Assembly (NCBI GenBank): GCA_000974665.1
Contig: BBSY01000001.1
Span: 1 to 64,000 of the forward strand
Length of the DNA stretch: 64,000 nucleotides
Source: an alpha proteobacterium U9-1i
GTDB lineage: Bacteria > Pseudomonadota > Alphaproteobacteria > Caulobacterales > Aquidulcibacteraceae
Direction of reading: 5' to 3'
Part shown: piece by piece, positions 44,367-52,840 of the stretch
Numbering within the stretch: position 1 is the stretch's first letter
How the letters are laid out: each line of letters opens with the position of its first letter
Made by a program: the position numbers and the translations under genes
Notes under the pieces: model-generated
What the model saw: only the letters and a program-made list of their open reading frames with translations
Databases searched by the model: none
What the model was told of the DNA's origin: nothing

Positions 44367-44436
44367 ACGCACGTCGACCGCGCAGCCTACTGGCTAGCTG
44401 GCTACGGAAGGGCATGTTACCTATCGCCTGTCGGCG

Positions 44437-45174
44437 TTGCGGGATGCTCGTTTCTGTCCCTGGATCGATCCGGCCAGGCATATTTTGACAATTCACGGGC
44501 TTTCGGCATCCAAGCGTACACCGCCTGAACCAGAGCATCTGATTGACCTGGTGGCCGAGAACACTGGCCTACGGGCCGCGCTGGCGTTAGCCGAGGGAAC
44601 CAGCATTCAGCGCGAATTGGTCTCCCAGGAACTCAAACACCGCATTGGCAATCTGATCACCGTCGTTCAAGCGATGGCGCGCAAGACCTTTCGAGACGCC
44701 GATATCGCGCGCGTCGACGACTTCACCGCCCGGTTAAGCGCGCTCGCCGCCGCGCAAACAATACTGATCGACGCCGAGAGCAAGCCCGCCATGCTTTCAG
44801 ATGTCGTACGGCTGGCGCTCGCGGCGCATAACGACGACCGCATCATTGTCGCCGGTCCAGAAATCATCTTGAACGGACGACAGGCTCACGCATTGACCTT
44901 GGCGTTGCACGAGCTCGCCACCAACGCGGTGAAGTACGGCGCCTTGTCCAATGAGGGCGGCGCCGTCGAAATTGTATGGAGCAAAGCAAACGACAAGCTG
45001 GATTTCCTGTGGCGCGAGCGCAGCGGCCCGCTGGTCTCCAAACCAACACGGACCGGCTTTGGCACGTCGCTGGTCACGCTCAATCTCACGACCGCCTTTG
45101 ATGGCGTGGTCGATCTCAGCTTTGAACCAAGCGGCGTTGAGTGCCGCCTCCGCGCGCCCGTCGCTGGCCCTTGA
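44437..45174 (+). CDS. HWE/HisKA_2-type sensor histidine kinase without sensor domain
   Basis: Up to 245 residues from TTG 44437; the true start is unclear, and no ATG precedes the kinase core. QELKHRIGNLITVVQAMARK holds the phospho-His of the HWE/HisKA_2 family, ALHELATNAVKYGALSNEGG the N box, and LDFLWRERSGP the W-x-E motif. GFGTSLVTLNLTTAF closes the ATPase domain. There is no PAS, GAF or membrane segment, so it must receive its signal through a partner, or act in general stress relay as in alphaproteobacteria. No receiver gene is adjacent. Confidence 0.83.
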   Translation: MRDARFCPWIDPARHILTIHGLSASKRTPPEPEHLIDLVAENTGLRAALALAEGTSIQRELVSQELKHRIGNLITVVQAMARKTFRDADIARVDDFTARLSALAAAQTILIDAESKPAMLSDVVRLALAAHNDDRIIVAGPEIILNGRQAHALTLALHELATNAVKYGALSNEGGAVEIVWSKANDKLDFLWRERSGPLVSKPTRTGFGTSLVTLNLTTAFDGVVDLSFEPSGVECRLRAPVAGP

Positions 45175-45376
45175 CCAAACTGGCCAGCGCGAGTCGGAAG
45201 GCGGTCCGCGCGCTCCAACCCGTGCCCGAAGAGGCTTAAACTCACACACCATCGCCCGGCGCCAATGGACCCTGGTAGCGCCTCTATCCCCGCCCAAACC
45301 GCGCTGCGCACGTTGTGGCGCAAGCCTTCGCGCTAAATTTATCCGACACCCCTCGACCGCGCGCATACTGCGTCCC

Positions 45377-45850
45377 ATGACATCCGCCCCATCCCTCAAC
45401 ACAGACGCGCTCCGCGCCATCGTCGCCTTGCTGCGACGTTGGAGCGGGTTCGTGCTGTTGTGGTTGGCGCGGCTCCCCATCCAACGCTCGCGCGCCGACA
45501 TGCTCCGCATGGAGCGCCGCATTGCGCAGCTTATTTTCGTGAGCGCCATCGTCGCCGGCTATGCGCCCGGCGCACGCCGCATGGGGTCACACCGTGTTGG
45601 CCGTTCCTATCGCGGCAGCTGGCATAGTTTCGTTCTGCGCAACGCGCTGCCGAAACTGAGCGCGTTCAACCAAGATCGCCTCGCGCGCATCAAGCACGTC
45701 GCCGCCAACATCGATCGTTACGTCAAGCGCTTCATGCAACGCCTCGCCCGCGGCTTGCTGATGCGCCGTTGCGCCAAGCGCGGCGGCGCGCCGCTTGTGC
45801 TGATTTCGCACGCGCCGGGTTGCGTTCCTGCGTTCGCCGACACGTCCTGA
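45377..45850 (+). CDS. hypothetical basic protein with hydrophobic helices
   Basis: 157 residues from ATG 45377. It has two hydrophobic stretches (WSGFVLLWLARLPI and IAQLIFVSAIVAGYA) and many Arg/His residues, ending GGAPLVLISHAPGCVPAFAD. I do not recognise a family. Codon use looks like its neighbours. It could be peripherally bound to the inner membrane. Confidence 0.5.
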   Translation: MTSAPSLNTDALRAIVALLRRWSGFVLLWLARLPIQRSRADMLRMERRIAQLIFVSAIVAGYAPGARRMGSHRVGRSYRGSWHSFVLRNALPKLSAFNQDRLARIKHVAANIDRYVKRFMQRLARGLLMRRCAKRGGAPLVLISHAPGCVPAFADTS

Positions 45851-45930
45851 TTTTTTTTGCTTTGTCCTGAGCACACAAAACGCGCAGCAATGCCCGGCTG
45901 ACGCGGCGCCTGCGCTTGCTTGTTAAGCCC

Positions 45931-46080
45931 ACCTCCTCCTCGATGGAGGAGGTGGCCACGAAGTGGCCGGAGGAGGTGCGCGCGCGATGATGAAGGCGAG
46001 CCGCCTGTGGCTCACCGCAAGCGCCGCGGGCCTCACCCTCCCGCGCCTTCGGCGCCGCCTCCGATCGACGGAGGGCAAAG
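45931..46080 (+). repeat. intergenic palindromic repeat, copy C
   Basis: Starts ACCTCCTCC-TCGAT-GGAGGAGGT, GGCCAC-GAA-GTGGCC, GGAGGAGGT as in copy A, then GCGCGCGCGATGATGAAGG and an inverted repeat GAGCCGCCTGTGGCTC. It ends in a CCTCCGATCGACGGAGG hairpin. Same orientation as copies A and B. Confidence 0.85.
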
Positions 46081-46102
46081 GTTTCGCCGCCAAGCCACCC
46101 CA

Positions 46103-46134
46103 ACAAAAAAGGGCGCGGATCGCTCCGCGCCCTT
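46103..46134 (-). terminator. Rho-independent terminator of the 30-residue membrane protein gene
   Basis: GGGCGCGGA-TCGC-TCCGCGCCC is a 9-bp perfect stem (11 bp with flanking A-T pairs). On the minus strand the loop reads GCGA, a GNRA tetraloop, and the stem is followed by six T residues. It lies 20 bases after the stop at 46154. Confidence 0.88.
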
Positions 46135-46153
46135 CCCCCGCGATCGTCCCCGC

Positions 46154-46246
46154 TCAGGCGACGATCAATGCAGCTTGGTTCAAGGTCGACAGGGCGACCG
46201 GAACGAAAACGGCGCAAGCGGCGATCAGGCTGTAAAACTTCGTCAT
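46154..46246 (-). CDS. 30-residue membrane protein
   Basis: ATG at 46246 with GGGAGA eight bases upstream; TGA at 46154-46156. The product begins MTKFYSLIAACAVFVPVAL and is one hydrophobic helix ending ALIVA. A good ribosome site and a strong terminator 20 bases beyond the stop support a real, separately transcribed and possibly abundant mini-protein. Function unknown. Confidence 0.72.
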   Translation of the reverse strand: MTKFYSLIAACAVFVPVALSTLNQAALIVA

Positions 46247-46389
46247 ATCCGGTCTCCCTGTTTGGGTTGGGTTCAAGGCATCGCCGAAGCGATGAGTGAA
46301 CCTAGGCCGGCCTAGTTCGTGTTGATGTGACGAGTGTCACGCGTTGCAAAATGCTGGCGGAACCAAACGCGGCCGGGCAAAAGGCGCGG

Positions 46390-47010
46390 ATGAGCCCCAT
46401 CCAATTCATCGAGCAGATCCAGGCTGCCGCCATTGCCGGCGTGACGCTCAACGCGATCATCGTCGCCATCGTGTGCGGCGTGATCTTTGCCGCCGGCAAG
46501 CGCTTCACCGCGCTCTACGTCGGGCTGATGCCGGTGATCAATTGGGCCTTCGCCGGCATCCCGACGATCCCGCTGCCGGGCTGGATCGGCGGCGGCGATT
46601 GGCACCCGTTCACGATCGTCACCGGCCTGGTGCTGGTGGTGCGGGATTTCGCGCAGCGCGAAATTCGCCATTGGATATTCGCCGCCATGGTCGCCGGCCT
46701 CGCACTCTCGACCTTGACGTCCTGGGTGCAGATCGTAGTCGCCTCCGGCGTCGCCTTCATGATCAGCGAAACCGCCGATTGGGCCGTCTACACCTTCACC
46801 AAACGCCCGCTATCGCAGCGCATCATGATCTCGAGCCTGGTCAGCGCGCCCGTTGACCAAGTGTTGTTTCTATCGCTCGCCTCGCTCGCCGTGCCGGGCA
46901 TCTTCGCCTGGGGCTCGGTGATCACCGGCATCATCTCGAAGCTCGCGGGCGCCTACGTGGTGTCCCGTTTGGTTGCAGCGCGGGAGCGTAAAGCCGCGCA
47001 AAGTGGGTGA
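46390..47010 (+). CDS. VUT-family (YhhQ-like) membrane transporter
   Basis: 206 residues from ATG 46390 (AAGG upstream; a GTG at 46327 would add 21 polar residues). Six hydrophobic segments, with VVRDFAQREIRHWIFAAMVA and ISETADWAVYTFTKRPLSQR matching the vitamin-uptake-like/queuosine precursor transporter family, where a conserved acidic pair and D in SETADW are typical. It probably imports a purine-like precursor such as preQ0/preQ1 or another small molecule. No queuosine synthesis genes are adjacent. Confidence 0.72.
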   Translation: MSPIQFIEQIQAAAIAGVTLNAIIVAIVCGVIFAAGKRFTALYVGLMPVINWAFAGIPTIPLPGWIGGGDWHPFTIVTGLVLVVRDFAQREIRHWIFAAMVAGLALSTLTSWVQIVVASGVAFMISETADWAVYTFTKRPLSQRIMISSLVSAPVDQVLFLSLASLAVPGIFAWGSVITGIISKLAGAYVVSRLVAARERKAAQSG

Positions 47011-47227
47011 ATCCCTGGTAAAAAACCGCGTTTGCCCTTGCGTAGCCGGAATGGCCCGCTACAAGCGCGAGGTGGTATGTCGGTCGCAGGGCCGGCGCAG
47101 GTGCGAAATTCCGCAAAGTGCGGCAGTGTTTACTTCCCCCAAACAAGCAGAAGATCGCGGTGACGTGCGGGCGCTTTAGCGTGCGCGCGATGGCGGGCTA
47201 TTGCCCGAGCAAACAGGAAATATGGAA

Positions 47228-47935
47228 ATGAGCTTCGACGACGATTTCAGCGACGACGACACCAACGACCGGAAGAAAGACAAGCGCAAGCGCGGCGGCG
47301 GCGATGAGCCGACCCCGCCTGAGTTTGGCGGCGGCGACACCTTCGGTGGCGGCGGTGGCTATGGTGGCGGCGGCGGTGGCGGTTATCGCGGTGAAGGCCG
47401 TGGCGATCGCGGCGGCTTCGGCGGCGGCGGCCCGGGCGGCGGCGGCGGCGGATATCGCGGCGGCGGCGGCGGTGGTGGCTACGGCGGCGGCGGCGGATAT
47501 CGCGGCGGCGGCGGCGGTGATCGTGGCGGTGGCGGTGGCGGCGGCTATCGTGGCGGCGGTGGCGGCGGCGGTTACGGCGGCGGCGGTGGCGGCGGTTATC
47601 GCGGCGGCGGCGGTGGCGGCGGCTACGGTGGTGGTGGTGGCGGCGGCGGTTTCCGCGGCCCCCCGCGTGAAGGCGGCGGCTTTGGCGGCGGCGATCGTCC
47701 CCCGCGTCAGCCTCTCGGCGATCCGCAGGACGGCACCGTGAAGTTCTTCAACGGCGCCCGTGGCTTCGGCTTCATCACGCCGGACGGCGGCGGCGCGGAC
47801 GTGTTCGTCCACGTGAGCGCGGTCGAGCGTGCGGGCCTAACCCAGCTCACCGAAGGCCAACGCGTCAACTTCCAGACCTTGCCGGACTCCAAGGGCAAAG
47901 GCCCGAAGGCCGTCAATCTGAAGGTCAGCGACTAA
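47228..47935 (+). CDS. glycine-rich protein with C-terminal cold-shock domain
   Basis: 235 residues. The first 40 are acidic then basic (MSFDDDFSDDD, RKKDKRKRGGG). Residues from about 40 to 150 are an almost pure Gly tract with spaced Tyr/Arg (GGGGYRGGGG repeats). The last 70 form a cold-shock domain with RNP1-like ARGFGFITP and RNP2-like DVFVHVSAV. It should bind single-stranded RNA; the RGG/GYR tract favours multivalent binding. ATG 47228 is chosen for AGGA nine bases before; ATG 47222 is possible. A 217-base upstream region may include a long leader. A strong terminator follows. Confidence 0.88.
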   Translation: MSFDDDFSDDDTNDRKKDKRKRGGGDEPTPPEFGGGDTFGGGGGYGGGGGGGYRGEGRGDRGGFGGGGPGGGGGGYRGGGGGGGYGGGGGYRGGGGGDRGGGGGGGYRGGGGGGGYGGGGGGGYRGGGGGGGYGGGGGGGGFRGPPREGGGFGGGDRPPRQPLGDPQDGTVKFFNGARGFGFITPDGGGADVFVHVSAVERAGLTQLTEGQRVNFQTLPDSKGKGPKAVNLKVSD

Positions 47936-47962
47936 ACGGCTGACGTTCAGTTCTGAACAGCA

Positions 47963-47996
47963 AAAGGCCCGCGGAGATCGCTCTCCGCGGGCCTTT
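47963..47996. terminator. bidirectional hairpin terminator
   Basis: AAAGGCCCGCGGAGA-TCGC-TCTCCGCGGGCCTTT is a perfect 15-bp inverted repeat with T/A ends on both strands. It separates the cold-shock-domain gene (plus) from the convergent SRPBCC gene (minus). Confidence 0.92.
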
Positions 47997-48048
47997 CACC
48001 GTCCCCCGCGTCCCCCGCGGGTCCCCCACCCAACTCAATTCCCAAAAC

Positions 48049-49101
48049 TCAGTTCAGCGGCATGAAAATCTCGATCCGCGTCGGCACAGTGCCGTCCGCG
48101 GCGCCCGCTTGGTGCACGATCTCCCATGGCCGGCCGTCCTCACGCATCGGAATGCGATGCGCCTGCATGTACGCATACATCTGCTGATAGACCGCATTCA
48201 CTTGCGCGCGCGTGCCTTCCACGAGCACGTGCATCGCTTGGCCTGACGGGGTTTGCCCGATCTGCACGCCAACCACGGTGAGCGGCGTTGGGCCTGAGAA
48301 AGGATAGCCGACACGGAAGCTCATGCGCTTTTGGACGGCGTCATAGTCGGTGACGACGCGCACCAGCGGGCCTGATGGCGCCAGCTGATACTCGGTCATG
48401 AAGTTGCGCACCTGCTGCAGGCCGACGCCTTCGGCGCGATCGACTTCAGCTTGATTGTCGGAAACGGTCTCAACAACCGAATAGACGAACGTCTGCGGCT
48501 CGAACTGGTCGAAGCCTGGATTAAGGCCTTCAAAATCGACGTTGGGCAATTGTTCGGTAAGTGTCTTCAAGCGTGTGAGGCCGCTATCAAGATCCTTTTC
48601 GATCATCTGCCGCAGCACCAAGTTCATGTAGCGGCAAGGCACATTGATCCAGCCCTCGGCGCATTCGGCCGTCACCAGCCAAGACACATTGGTGGCTTTT
48701 GCCGAGGTTTCGGTCGCGGTGTTGCGCAGTTCCATCCGCGCATTGAGCGTAGCCCGATCGCCGAGTTCGAGGATCGTTTCGACCTGCTCGTTCTCAGCTG
48801 AGCCGACGATCGACATCCGCCCGGCGCCCACTTCGCGCACCGTCGAAATCCAACGCATCGACTGACCTTCGCCAGGAATGTCGGAGATCGCGTAATCAGC
48901 ATCGGGGTCGCGCGCGTAATAAGGCGACCATTCCTTGACGATGCGCAAATCGTTGACCATCGCGAACACCGCCGCGCGTGGCCGATCGACGACGACGCTC
49001 CGCGTCACCTCAAGTTCGTTGGGCAGAAGAAAGCGGCCGACGCCGTAAAGCGCGCCGGTGATCAGCGCGATCACCAGGATTAGCCCAAGAAACCATCTCA
49101 T
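48049..49101 (-). CDS. membrane-anchored SRPBCC / GyrI-like domain protein
   Basis: 350 residues from ATG 49101 (MRWFLGLILVIALITGALYG). An N-terminal anchor is followed by an SRPBCC (START-like) domain, EVTRSVVVDRPRAAVFAMVN and IVKEWSPYYARDPDADYAI, then a GyrI/effector-binding-like domain from about residue 195 (FVYSVVETVSDNQAE, ending VPTRIEIFMPLN). Such two-domain proteins are common in alphaproteobacteria; they may bind lipids or small hydrophobic ligands in the periplasm. The function is not established. Confidence 0.8.
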   Translation of the reverse strand: MRWFLGLILVIALITGALYGVGRFLLPNELEVTRSVVVDRPRAAVFAMVNDLRIVKEWSPYYARDPDADYAISDIPGEGQSMRWISTVREVGAGRMSIVGSAENEQVETILELGDRATLNARMELRNTATETSAKATNVSWLVTAECAEGWINVPCRYMNLVLRQMIEKDLDSGLTRLKTLTEQLPNVDFEGLNPGFDQFEPQTFVYSVVETVSDNQAEVDRAEGVGLQQVRNFMTEYQLAPSGPLVRVVTDYDAVQKRMSFRVGYPFSGPTPLTVVGVQIGQTPSGQAMHVLVEGTRAQVNAVYQQMYAYMQAHRIPMREDGRPWEIVHQAGAADGTVPTRIEIFMPLN

Positions 49102-49323
49102 GCGCCGCACCCGCCGCCGCAAACCAAGCGTAAGGCCGTACCATCGCCGCCCACACCCCGCCACGCGTGGCGTTGCCGGCTTGCAAACGCACCCGCTCGC
49201 TCGCGCAAAGCGCGAGCCACTAACCATGATTGCATTTTTAGCGTCATCGCGTGCCCGGACGACGCCCCTCCAGCCGCGATTTGGTTAGCACACGGATGAA
49301 CCGGCCGTCAGCCGGTGGCTGCA

Positions 49324-49677
49324 TCAAGTTCGGGTGCGGTCCCACACCTGGAACTCATAAGCGATGCAGCGTTCCATCATTTCCCGCCAAACTGGCTCGG
49401 CGATGGACCAGCAGAGCCCGTGTTTCTCCGCCTCGGCGTGGACTTTCGACAACACTTCTTGGATGCGCGCCTCGTCCCGGACGACGTTCCGGCTCGGCTT
49501 AATCCGGGCGGCGGCGTCCATGTAGCCCTGCCGGCGCGCAATCAGCGCAACCAGAATACGATCGATCTCGTCAACGCCCGCGCGGACGTCTTTCATGTCG
49601 CGGCAGGCCCCCGGATCGGGCGCCTCAAAACGCGGGCCGGGATCCTCGATCTGACGGGCGGTATTGGCTTTTTCCAT
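49324..49677 (-). CDS. AroQ-type chorismate mutase
   Basis: 117 residues from ATG 49677. The core VRAGVDEIDRILVALIARRQ (first helix with catalytic Arg), then RIKPSRNVVRDEARIQEVLS and WSIAEPVWREMMERCIAYEF, matches the all-helical AroQ/PchB fold. It would convert chorismate to prephenate for Phe/Tyr synthesis; isochorismate pyruvate lyase (PchB) is the alternative, but no siderophore genes are near. Confidence 0.87.
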   Translation of the reverse strand: MEKANTARQIEDPGPRFEAPDPGACRDMKDVRAGVDEIDRILVALIARRQGYMDAAARIKPSRNVVRDEARIQEVLSKVHAEAEKHGLCWSIAEPVWREMMERCIAYEFQVWDRTRT

Positions 49678-49737
49678 AACTCTGAAATGGGGCAATCGAC
49701 AGAAACTGTCGAGCCGGCCAAGCGTCGCGGGGCAAGT

Positions 49738-50226
49738 TCAGCCCGGCGCCGTTTCCACAGTGCGGCCGGTTTCAACGCGGTCCTCCGGCTGTCCACCGGA
49801 CATCAAACGCGCGGCAAGCGCGCAAGGCCCAGGATCGCACGCAAACGCCCAAACCCGCACGTAAGCGCGGCCGCTGACCGTCGGCGTGATCTGCACGAAC
49901 GGCGTGTCATTGGTAGACAGATCGCGATCCACCAGCGCGCCGTCATTGCCGTAGATTTCCATGTCCATGTCGGAGCAATGATCGTCGCACGCGCCGTAAA
50001 CGCGATAATTCACCCCCGCAACGAGATAGATCGACCACAGATGCGGATCGCCACGCTCGCGCGAAACCACCAGCAAATCAGGCTCAGTGCGATCCTGCGC
50101 ATAGCCACGCGCAACGTGCGGGGCCATGCCGGCCTCGAGATAGGAGCGCACCTCTGTTCGCCCCTGCGCGCTCGCCAGCGGCGCGGCCAGCGCCAACGCA
50201 CACAAAGCCCCGACGATCGCGCGCAT
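49738..50226 (-). CDS. secreted protein with PPC-like beta domain
   Basis: 162 residues. A signal peptide (LCALALAAPLASAQ) is followed by a beta-rich domain: IYLVAGVNYRVYGACDDHCS, DMDMEIYGNDGALVDRD and YVRVWAFACDPGPCALAAR. The pattern resembles pre-peptidase C-terminal (PPC) domains. Four Cys residues could form two disulfides. No catalytic motif. It lies downstream of nothing obvious and divergent from uvrC. Confidence 0.7.
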   Translation of the reverse strand: MRAIVGALCALALAAPLASAQGRTEVRSYLEAGMAPHVARGYAQDRTEPDLLVVSRERGDPHLWSIYLVAGVNYRVYGACDDHCSDMDMEIYGNDGALVDRDLSTNDTPFVQITPTVSGRAYVRVWAFACDPGPCALAARLMSGGQPEDRVETGRTVETAPG

Positions 50227-50334
50227 CTATCCGCCTCCCCTTCTGGTCGTGCGATACTTGAGGGGTAGAGCGCTGCCCCGTCTGGGGCAAGCACTGCGCA
50301 AATCAGCAATGGATCGCTACATTCGTCCAGCCTC

Positions 50335-52434
50335 ATGACCGGCGCCGACAAACCCCCTCTGCCCCCGCTCGAAACCCTGCCCGGCGAAGACCAGCCGCCG
50401 GCGCAGCTGAAGGGCGTGGAAGCCATCCGCGATGTGTGGAAGCGCCTGCCGACGCGGCCAGGCGTCTACCGCATGCTCGGGGCCGACGGAGAGGTGCTTT
50501 ATGTCGGCAAAGCCAAGAGCCTCAAGGCGCGCGTGGCGCAGTACGCCCAGGGACGCGGCCACACCAACGCCATCGCCCGCATGATCGGCATGACGGCGTC
50601 GATGGAGGTGATCCTCACCGCCACCGAAACTGAAGCCTTGCTGCTCGAAACCAACATGATCAAGCGGCTGAAGCCCCGCTTCAACGTGTTGATGCGCGAC
50701 GACAAGAGCTTTCCCTACATCGCCATCCGCGCCGATCACGAAGCGCCGGCATTGCAAAAGCATCGCGGCGCGAAAAGCTTCAAAGGCAAATTCTACGGTC
50801 CGTTCGCCAGCGCCGGCGCCGTCAACCGCACGCTGAACACGTTGCAGAAAGCCTTCCTACTGCGCTCTTGCTCGGACAGCACATATTCGGCCCGCACACG
50901 GCCATGCATGCTCTATCAGATCAAACGCTGCGCTGCGCCGTGCGTCGGCTTGATTGGCGCAGGCGAGTATGCCGGCCTGGTGCGCGACGCGACGGATTTC
51001 CTCGAAGGCCATTCCGTCGACCTTCAAGATCGCCTCGCAGCGGAGATGCGAGAAGCCTCAGACACGCTGGAATTCGAGAAGGCCGCGCGTCTACGCAATC
51101 GCATTCGCGCGCTTGCATCAGTGCGCGCCGCGCAAGGCATCAACCCGGCCACCTTCACGGAGGCCGACGTGTTCGCGCTGTTCCAGGAAGGCGGACAATC
51201 GTGTGTTCAGGTATTCTTCTTCCGCGCCGGCCAGAACTGGGGCAACCGAGCCTATTTCCCGCGCCACAATGTCGAAGAAACCGCGCCCGACATTCTCGCC
51301 GCTTTCATCGCCCAATTCTATGAAGGCCGCGATCCCCCGAAGCTGGTGCTGGTGAATGTGGAGCCAACTGATCAGAGCTTGATTGAAGAAGCCTTGTGTT
51401 TGCGCGCGGAGTGCAAGGTTGAGATCCGCAAACCAGAACGCGGCGAGAAACGAGAGATCGTCGAAGCGGCTTTGCTCAACGCGCGCGAAGCGTTGGGACG
51501 ACGGCTCGCGGAAAGCGGCAGCGTGGCGAAATTGCTCGACGGCGTCGCGGAAACGTTTGGGCTGTCACAGCGGCCCGAACGCATTGAGGTGTACGACAAC
51601 AGCCACATCCAAGGCACGAGCGCGCTCGGCGCAATGATCGTCGCCGGCCCGGACGGGTTCATCAAAAACCAATACCGCAAATTCAACATGAAAGCCGACG
51701 AGTTCGGTGGCGACGATTTCGCGATGATGAAAGCCATGATCCGGCGCAGGTTCGCGCGGATGTTGAGCGAGCGCGCTGAGCCCTCCCCCCTCGCGGGGGA
51801 GGGTTGGGAGGGGGGGCGCGCAGAAGAAGGCGCGGATGTCGATGTCGCGCTCAATTCCGACAGCCCCCCACCCCCTACCCCCGCCCCGCAAGGGGGCGGG
51901 GGTTCTATTCATGACGGCGGCGTCGATTTCTCCAAGGAACGCGACGACGAGCCCGACGCACCGGAAACAAAGTTCGCGGCGAAGCCCGATCTCGTACTTA
52001 TCGATGGCGGTGAAGGCCAGCTTCACGCCGCTCTCGATGCGCTCGATGAGCTTGGCCTCAAAGGCAAGATCGTCATCGCCGGCATCGCCAAAGGCGTTGA
52101 TCGTGACGCGGGGCGCGAACGCTTCTTCATTCCAGGGCGCGCGCCGTTTCGGCTCGAAGAGAAAAGCCCGGTGCTCTATTATTTGCAGCGCCTGCGCGAC
52201 GAAGCGCATCGCTTCGCCATCGGCGCCCATCGCGGCAAACGCAGCGCTGGACTTGTGAAAAATCCGCTTGATGAAATCGGCGGCATCGGGCCCGCGCGCA
52301 AGCGTGCTTTGCTCGATCGCTTCGGATCGGCGCGCGGCGTCTCGCGCGCGGCTTTGTCCGAACTCGAAGGCGTTGAAGGCGTGAGCCGCGAACTCGCCCA
52401 GCGCATCTACGATTTTTTCCACGACAAACGCTGA
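50335..52434 (+). CDS. uvrC: excinuclease ABC subunit C
   Basis: 699 residues. The N-terminal GIY-YIG nuclease is [20 protein letters not shown]. An UVR motif follows near 250 ([17 protein letters not shown]), then the RNase H-like second nuclease ([20 protein letters not shown] and [20 protein letters not shown]) and C-terminal helix-hairpin-helix motifs ([18 protein letters not shown]). It cuts both sides of a lesion in nucleotide excision repair. Relative to other alphaproteobacterial UvrC it carries about 45 extra residues at 481-525, from an in-frame palindromic element. Confidence 0.95.
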   Translation: MTGADKPPLPPLETLPGEDQPPAQLKGVEAIRDVWKRLPTRPGVYRMLGADGEVLYVGKAKSLKARVAQYAQGRGHTNAIARMIGMTASMEVILTATETEALLLETNMIKRLKPRFNVLMRDDKSFPYIAIRADHEAPALQKHRGAKSFKGKFYGPFASAGAVNRTLNTLQKAFLLRSCSDSTYSARTRPCMLYQIKRCAAPCVGLIGAGEYAGLVRDATDFLEGHSVDLQDRLAAEMREASDTLEFEKAARLRNRIRALASVRAAQGINPATFTEADVFALFQEGGQSCVQVFFFRAGQNWGNRAYFPRHNVEETAPDILAAFIAQFYEGRDPPKLVLVNVEPTDQSLIEEALCLRAECKVEIRKPERGEKREIVEAALLNAREALGRRLAESGSVAKLLDGVAETFGLSQRPERIEVYDNSHIQGTSALGAMIVAGPDGFIKNQYRKFNMKADEFGGDDFAMMKAMIRRRFARMLSERAEPSPLAGEGWEGGRAEEGADVDVALNSDSPPPPTPAPQGGGGSIHDGGVDFSKERDDEPDAPETKFAAKPDLVLIDGGEGQLHAALDALDELGLKGKIVIAGIAKGVDRDAGRERFFIPGRAPFRLEEKSPVLYYLQRLRDEAHRFAIGAHRGKRSAGLVKNPLDEIGGIGPARKRALLDRFGSARGVSRAALSELEGVEGVSRELAQRIYDFFHDKR
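51776..51905. repeat. palindromic element inserted in frame in uvrC
   Basis: Begins CCCTCCCCC-CTCGC-GGGGGAGGG (9-bp stem) and ends with a CCCCCGCCCC-GCAA-GGGGGCGGGGG-type inverted repeat. Base composition is unlike the flanking gene. It is translated as [11 protein letters not shown] then a low-complexity Pro/Gly segment, between the two strands leading to the second nuclease active site. Confidence 0.78.
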
Positions 52435-52499
52435 TCGCGCCACCCGCCCTTGACGTCCAGCATTCGCGCGCTAATATTCACCCATACGGTTGAATATTG

Positions 52500-52829
52500 A
52501 TGACAGCCACGCAAGCCTTGGACAACACCATGATGGCGCTTGCCGATCCGACACGGCGGGCGATTTTGCAGAAGCTCGGCCTTGGCGAAGCGCGGGTGAC
52601 CGAGCTCGCGGCGCCGTTCGATATGTCGCTGAACGCGGTGTCGAAGCACATCCGCGTGCTGGAGCGCGCCAAGCTGGTGAAGCGGCGACGCGCGGGCCGC
52701 GAGCATTTTCTCACGCTTAACCCGAAGCCGCTCGATGCGGCGGCGTTTTGGATCGATACGCAACGCGCCTTGTGGAACCGCCGTCTCGACAAGCTCGAAC
52801 GCGCGCTTCTTGAAGACGACGAAGACTGA
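52500..52829 (+). CDS. ArsR-family transcriptional regulator
   Basis: 109 residues. MMALADPTRRAILQKLGLGE and FDMSLNAVSKHIRVLERAKL form the winged helix of the ArsR family, followed by VKRRRAGREHFLTLNPKPLD. No metal-binding Cys motif is seen. This subtype is usually found with AHSA1/SRPBCC proteins, and indeed an SRPBCC gene starts 11 bases later. It probably represses its own operon. Confidence 0.9.
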   Translation: MTATQALDNTMMALADPTRRAILQKLGLGEARVTELAAPFDMSLNAVSKHIRVLERAKLVKRRRAGREHFLTLNPKPLDAAAFWIDTQRALWNRRLDKLERALLEDDED

Positions 52830-52840
52830 AGGAGATCAGA

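Larger units (their letters stand above)
45851..46389. other. 540-base gap holding repeat copy C, a terminator and a 30-residue ORF
   Basis: Between the hypothetical gene and the VUT transporter gene there is a TTTTTTTGCTTTGTCC stretch (45850-45865), then repeat copy C (45931-46080), a minus-strand terminator (46103-46134) and a 30-codon minus-strand gene (46154-46246). The last 140 bases should hold divergent promoters. I find no preQ1 riboswitch-like structure before the transporter. Confidence 0.6.

Noticed and set aside
44484-44520. TTGACA inside the 5' part of the HWE kinase frame as a promoter
   Set aside because: No acceptable -10 element 16-18 bases downstream; kept only as a reason for doubt about the start codon.
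46256-46389. preQ1 riboswitch before the VUT-family transporter gene
   Set aside because: No small H-type pseudoknot pattern with an A-rich tail overlapping the ribosome site was found.
47340-47660. Regular GGCGGCGGC repeats, considered as CRISPR or microsatellite array
   Set aside because: They encode the glycine-rich tract in frame, have no spacers, and the downstream cold-shock domain confirms the coding frame.
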